Assembly (NCBI GenBank): GCA_964498255.1
Contig: CAZCGW010000046.1
Coordinates: 1 to 7,875, forward strand
Source: Fluviibacter sp964498255
Lineage (GTDB): Bacteria; Pseudomonadota; Gammaproteobacteria; Burkholderiales; Rhodocyclaceae
Length of the DNA stretch: 7,875 bases
Direction: 5' to 3'
The notes under the pieces are model-generated. The model ran no database searches. It was not told the DNA's origin and saw only the letters and a list, made by a program, of their open reading frames with translations. Below are positions 6,738-7,875 of this stretch, piece by piece (position 1 is the first letter of the stretch; each line of letters starts with the position of its first letter). The position numbers and the translations under genes are program-made.

Positions 6738-7271
6738 TTATGCTTTTTCGACCTGACCAAAATCCAGTTCTACCGGTGTCGAACGGCCAAAAATGCTGAC
6801 CGACACACGCAGCTTGCTCTTGTCGTAGTTGACGTCTTCGACGTTGCCATTGAAGTCCGTAAACGGGCCTTCCTTGACGCGGACCATTTCGCCCACTTCG
6901 AATAGAATTTTCGGACGGGGCTTTTCAACACCTTCCTGCATCTGCTGCATGATCTTGTCGACTTCCTTCTGGGAAATCGGTGTTGGCTTGGTGGCGGTGC
7001 CGCCCACAAAACCGGTCACTTTAGGCGTGCTCTTGATGAGGTGCCATGTGTCGTCGTTCATGTCCATTTCAACGAGGACATAGCCCGGGAAGAATTTGCG
7101 CTCGGAGATGGACTTCTGACCACCGCGCATTTCCACGACTTCTTCTACCGGCACCAGAATCTGACCAAACAGATCCTGCATGCCCGCACGCTGAATGCGC
7201 TCGGCAAGCGCACGCATGACGCTCTTTTCGAAGCCTGAATAGGCGTGTACGACGTACCAACGTTTGCTCAT
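6738..7271 (-). CDS. nusG: Transcription termination/antitermination factor NusG
   Basis: NusG binds RNA polymerase across the clamp and lobe, suppresses pausing, and links polymerase to Rho or to ribosomal protein S10. The 177 residues have the usual two-domain form. The NGN domain (about 1-115) starts KRWYVVHAYSGFEK and includes RKFFPGYVLVEMDM (58-71) and TPKVTGFVGG (82-91). After a linker comes the KOW domain (about 124-177), with FEVGEMVRVKEGPFTDFNG (124-142) and the terminal FGRSTPVELDFGQVEK. Its ATG overlaps the secE stop by one base (TAATG). A GGAAG 5 bases upstream (7277-7281) lies inside secE, so the two genes are coupled, as in most proteobacteria. Confidence 0.98.
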   Translation of the reverse strand: MSKRWYVVHAYSGFEKSVMRALAERIQRAGMQDLFGQILVPVEEVVEMRGGQKSISERKFFPGYVLVEMDMNDDTWHLIKSTPKVTGFVGGTATKPTPISQKEVDKIMQQMQEGVEKPRPKILFEVGEMVRVKEGPFTDFNGNVEDVNYDKSKLRVSVSIFGRSTPVELDFGQVEKA

Positions 7272-7621
7272 TATTTCTTCCAGCCCAGGATCAGGTCATA
7301 CATGACCCACTCTAGGGTTTTATCTGTCAGCCACAGAAAGATGGCCATGATCAGGACGAACACAAAAACCATCGCCGTTGTCTGCAGCGTTTCCTTGCGG
7401 GTCGGCCAGACAACTTTACGTGCCTCATAGGTCGATTCGCGGACAAACGCTGCCAACTGGCGACCCTGCGTTGTTGTCCAAACCAGCAGGACAGCAACCA
7501 CGAGGCCACCCAGCACCGATGCGCCACGCAACAGCGAGGCATCTGGCGCCAGCAGGTAAAACCCGGCGATCCCGGCAGCAACAGCAAGCGCTGCCAGTAC
7601 AAATTTAAGCTTATCGACCAT
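7271..7621 (-). CDS. secE: Preprotein translocase subunit SecE
   Basis: SecE clamps SecY in the inner-membrane SecYEG channel for protein export. The 116-residue product shows the three-helix proteobacterial form: hydrophobic segments at about 6-25, 35-50 and 83-100. The conserved SecE signature lies before the last helix: the amphipathic stretch FVRESTYEARKVVWPTRKET (59-78). I chose the ATG giving MVDKLKF. A TTG three codons upstream (7630) is in frame but has no support, and neither start has a clear ribosome binding site. A perfect hairpin (7634-7651) ends 12 bases before the ATG. It lies 41 bases after tRNA-Trp and overlaps nusG by one base. Confidence 0.95.
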   Translation of the reverse strand: MVDKLKFVLAALAVAAGIAGFYLLAPDASLLRGASVLGGLVVAVLLVWTTTQGRQLAAFVRESTYEARKVVWPTRKETLQTTAMVFVFVLIMAIFLWLTDKTLEWVMYDLILGWKK

Positions 7622-7633
7622 CAGACACAATCA

Positions 7634-7651
7634 GGACTGCTAATACAGTCC
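7634..7651 (-). other. Small perfect hairpin upstream of secE
   Basis: On the minus strand GGACTG pairs with CAGTCC around a TATTAG loop, 6 bp. No U-run follows, so it is not a terminator. It occupies most of the short gap between tRNA-Trp and secE and could affect tRNA 3' processing or secE translation; both ideas are inference. Confidence 0.5.
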
Positions 7652-7662
7652 ACGGCTAAAAG

Positions 7663-7738
7663 TGGCAGGGGCGGAGGGCATCGAACCCCCAACCTTTGGT
7701 TTTGGAGACCAACGCTCTGCCAGTTGAGCTACACCCCT
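7663..7738 (-). tRNA. tRNA-Trp (anticodon CCA)
   Basis: A complete 76-base cloverleaf. The acceptor stem is AGGGGUG/CGCCCCU with discriminator G and an encoded CCA end (7663-7665). The D arm is GCUC/GAGC. The anticodon stem UUGGU/ACCAA holds the loop CUCCAAA, whose anticodon CCA (7703-7705) reads UGG. The T arm is GGGGG/CCCUC with one G-U pair and loop UUCGAUG. It closely resembles E. coli tRNA-Trp. It lies between tuf and secE, the arrangement typical of betaproteobacteria and many gammaproteobacteria. Confidence 0.98.
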
Positions 7739-7740
7739 GC

Positions 7741-7776
7741 AAAACACTTAAGGCGCCCCCATATTCCGGAGCGCCT
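7741..7776 (-). terminator. Terminator-like hairpin between tuf and tRNA-Trp
   Basis: On the minus strand AGGCGCUCC pairs with GGGGCGCCU (9 bp, one U-G) around an 8-base loop, and the stem can extend by a further G-U and U-A pair. It is followed by AAGUGUUUU, a weak U-tract. It lies 45 bases after the tuf stop and 2 bases before tRNA-Trp. It could end most tuf transcripts, or act as a partial terminator or 5' processing signal for the tRNA. Confidence 0.55.
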
Positions 7777-7820
7777 CAGGCAACTGCGACCCGCTTGCGA
7801 CGGGCCCTGGCAATAAATCG

Positions 7821-7875
7821 TTACTCGATGATTTTCGAGACGACGCCGGCGCCAACGGTACGGCCACCTTCGCGG
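7821..7875 (-). CDS. tuf: Elongation factor Tu, C-terminal end only
   Basis: Only the last 17 residues and the stop are in the window: REGGRTVGAGVVSKIIE. This is the conserved EF-Tu domain 3 C-terminus, where FAVREGGRTVGAGVV is near-invariant in bacteria. The SKIIE ending is typical of betaproteobacteria, whereas E. coli ends AKVLG. EF-Tu delivers aminoacyl-tRNA to the ribosome as a GTP complex and contacts the L7/L12 stalk encoded downstream. The frame is open to the right edge. Confidence 0.95.
   Translation of the reverse strand, partial: REGGRTVGAGVVSKIIE

Noticed and set aside
1..7875. Mobile elements, CRISPR arrays, phage or defence genes
   Set aside because: All coding space belongs to the conserved tuf-secE-nusG-rpl-rpoB cluster, and no spacer exceeds about 230 bases; I noticed no repeat array or transposase-like frame.

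Overview
The window is a continuous stretch of the core transcription-translation gene cluster, all on the minus strand. Read in the direction of transcription (right to left) it holds: the 3' end of tuf (EF-Tu), a tRNA-Trp gene, secE, nusG, rplK (L11), rplA (L1), rplJ (L10), rplL (L7/L12) and rpoB (RNA polymerase beta), which runs off the left edge just before its C-terminus. No mobile element, CRISPR array, phage gene or accessory gene is visible. The longest stretch without a gene is about 230 bases.

The order tuf - tRNA-Trp - secE - nusG - rplKAJL - rpoB and the protein sequences point to a betaproteobacterium. The clues are an EF-Tu ending in VVSKIIE, a GGPKKLAKGTKI segment in RpoB that I recall from Burkholderia-type RpoB, and the L7/L12 sequence. 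I cannot fix the order (Neisseriales or Burkholderiales) from sequence alone.

Region by region: 7739-7875 is the tuf end and a terminator-like hairpin; 7663-7738 is tRNA-Trp with an encoded CCA end; 6738-7621 is secE and nusG, overlapping by one base; 6620-6737 is a leader with alternative inverted repeats; 5491-6619 is rplK and rplA with a single base between them; 5263-5490 is the L10 leader, where the expected long-range stem with an asymmetric internal loop can be drawn; 4324-5262 is rplJ and rplL; 4094-4323 is a structured rplL-rpoB spacer with an attenuator-like hairpin; 1-4093 is rpoB.

The genes work as one supply line for gene expression. SecE belongs to the Sec translocase. NusG controls transcription elongation. 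L11, L1, L10 and L12 build the ribosomal stalk and L1 arm that engage elongation factors such as EF-Tu. RpoB is the catalytic beta subunit of RNA polymerase. Spacer structures probably set r-protein and polymerase levels separately.

The one real oddity is in rpoB. I translated it completely by hand (1364 codons, no stop or frameshift). Against recalled E. coli RpoB it carries about 71 extra residues just before the conserved LRNGRGEIDDIDHLGNR segment, in the lobe region. The insertion is alanine-rich and looks helical, and it begins with a degenerate copy of the helix that follows it. I found no evidence for an undescribed multi-gene system here.
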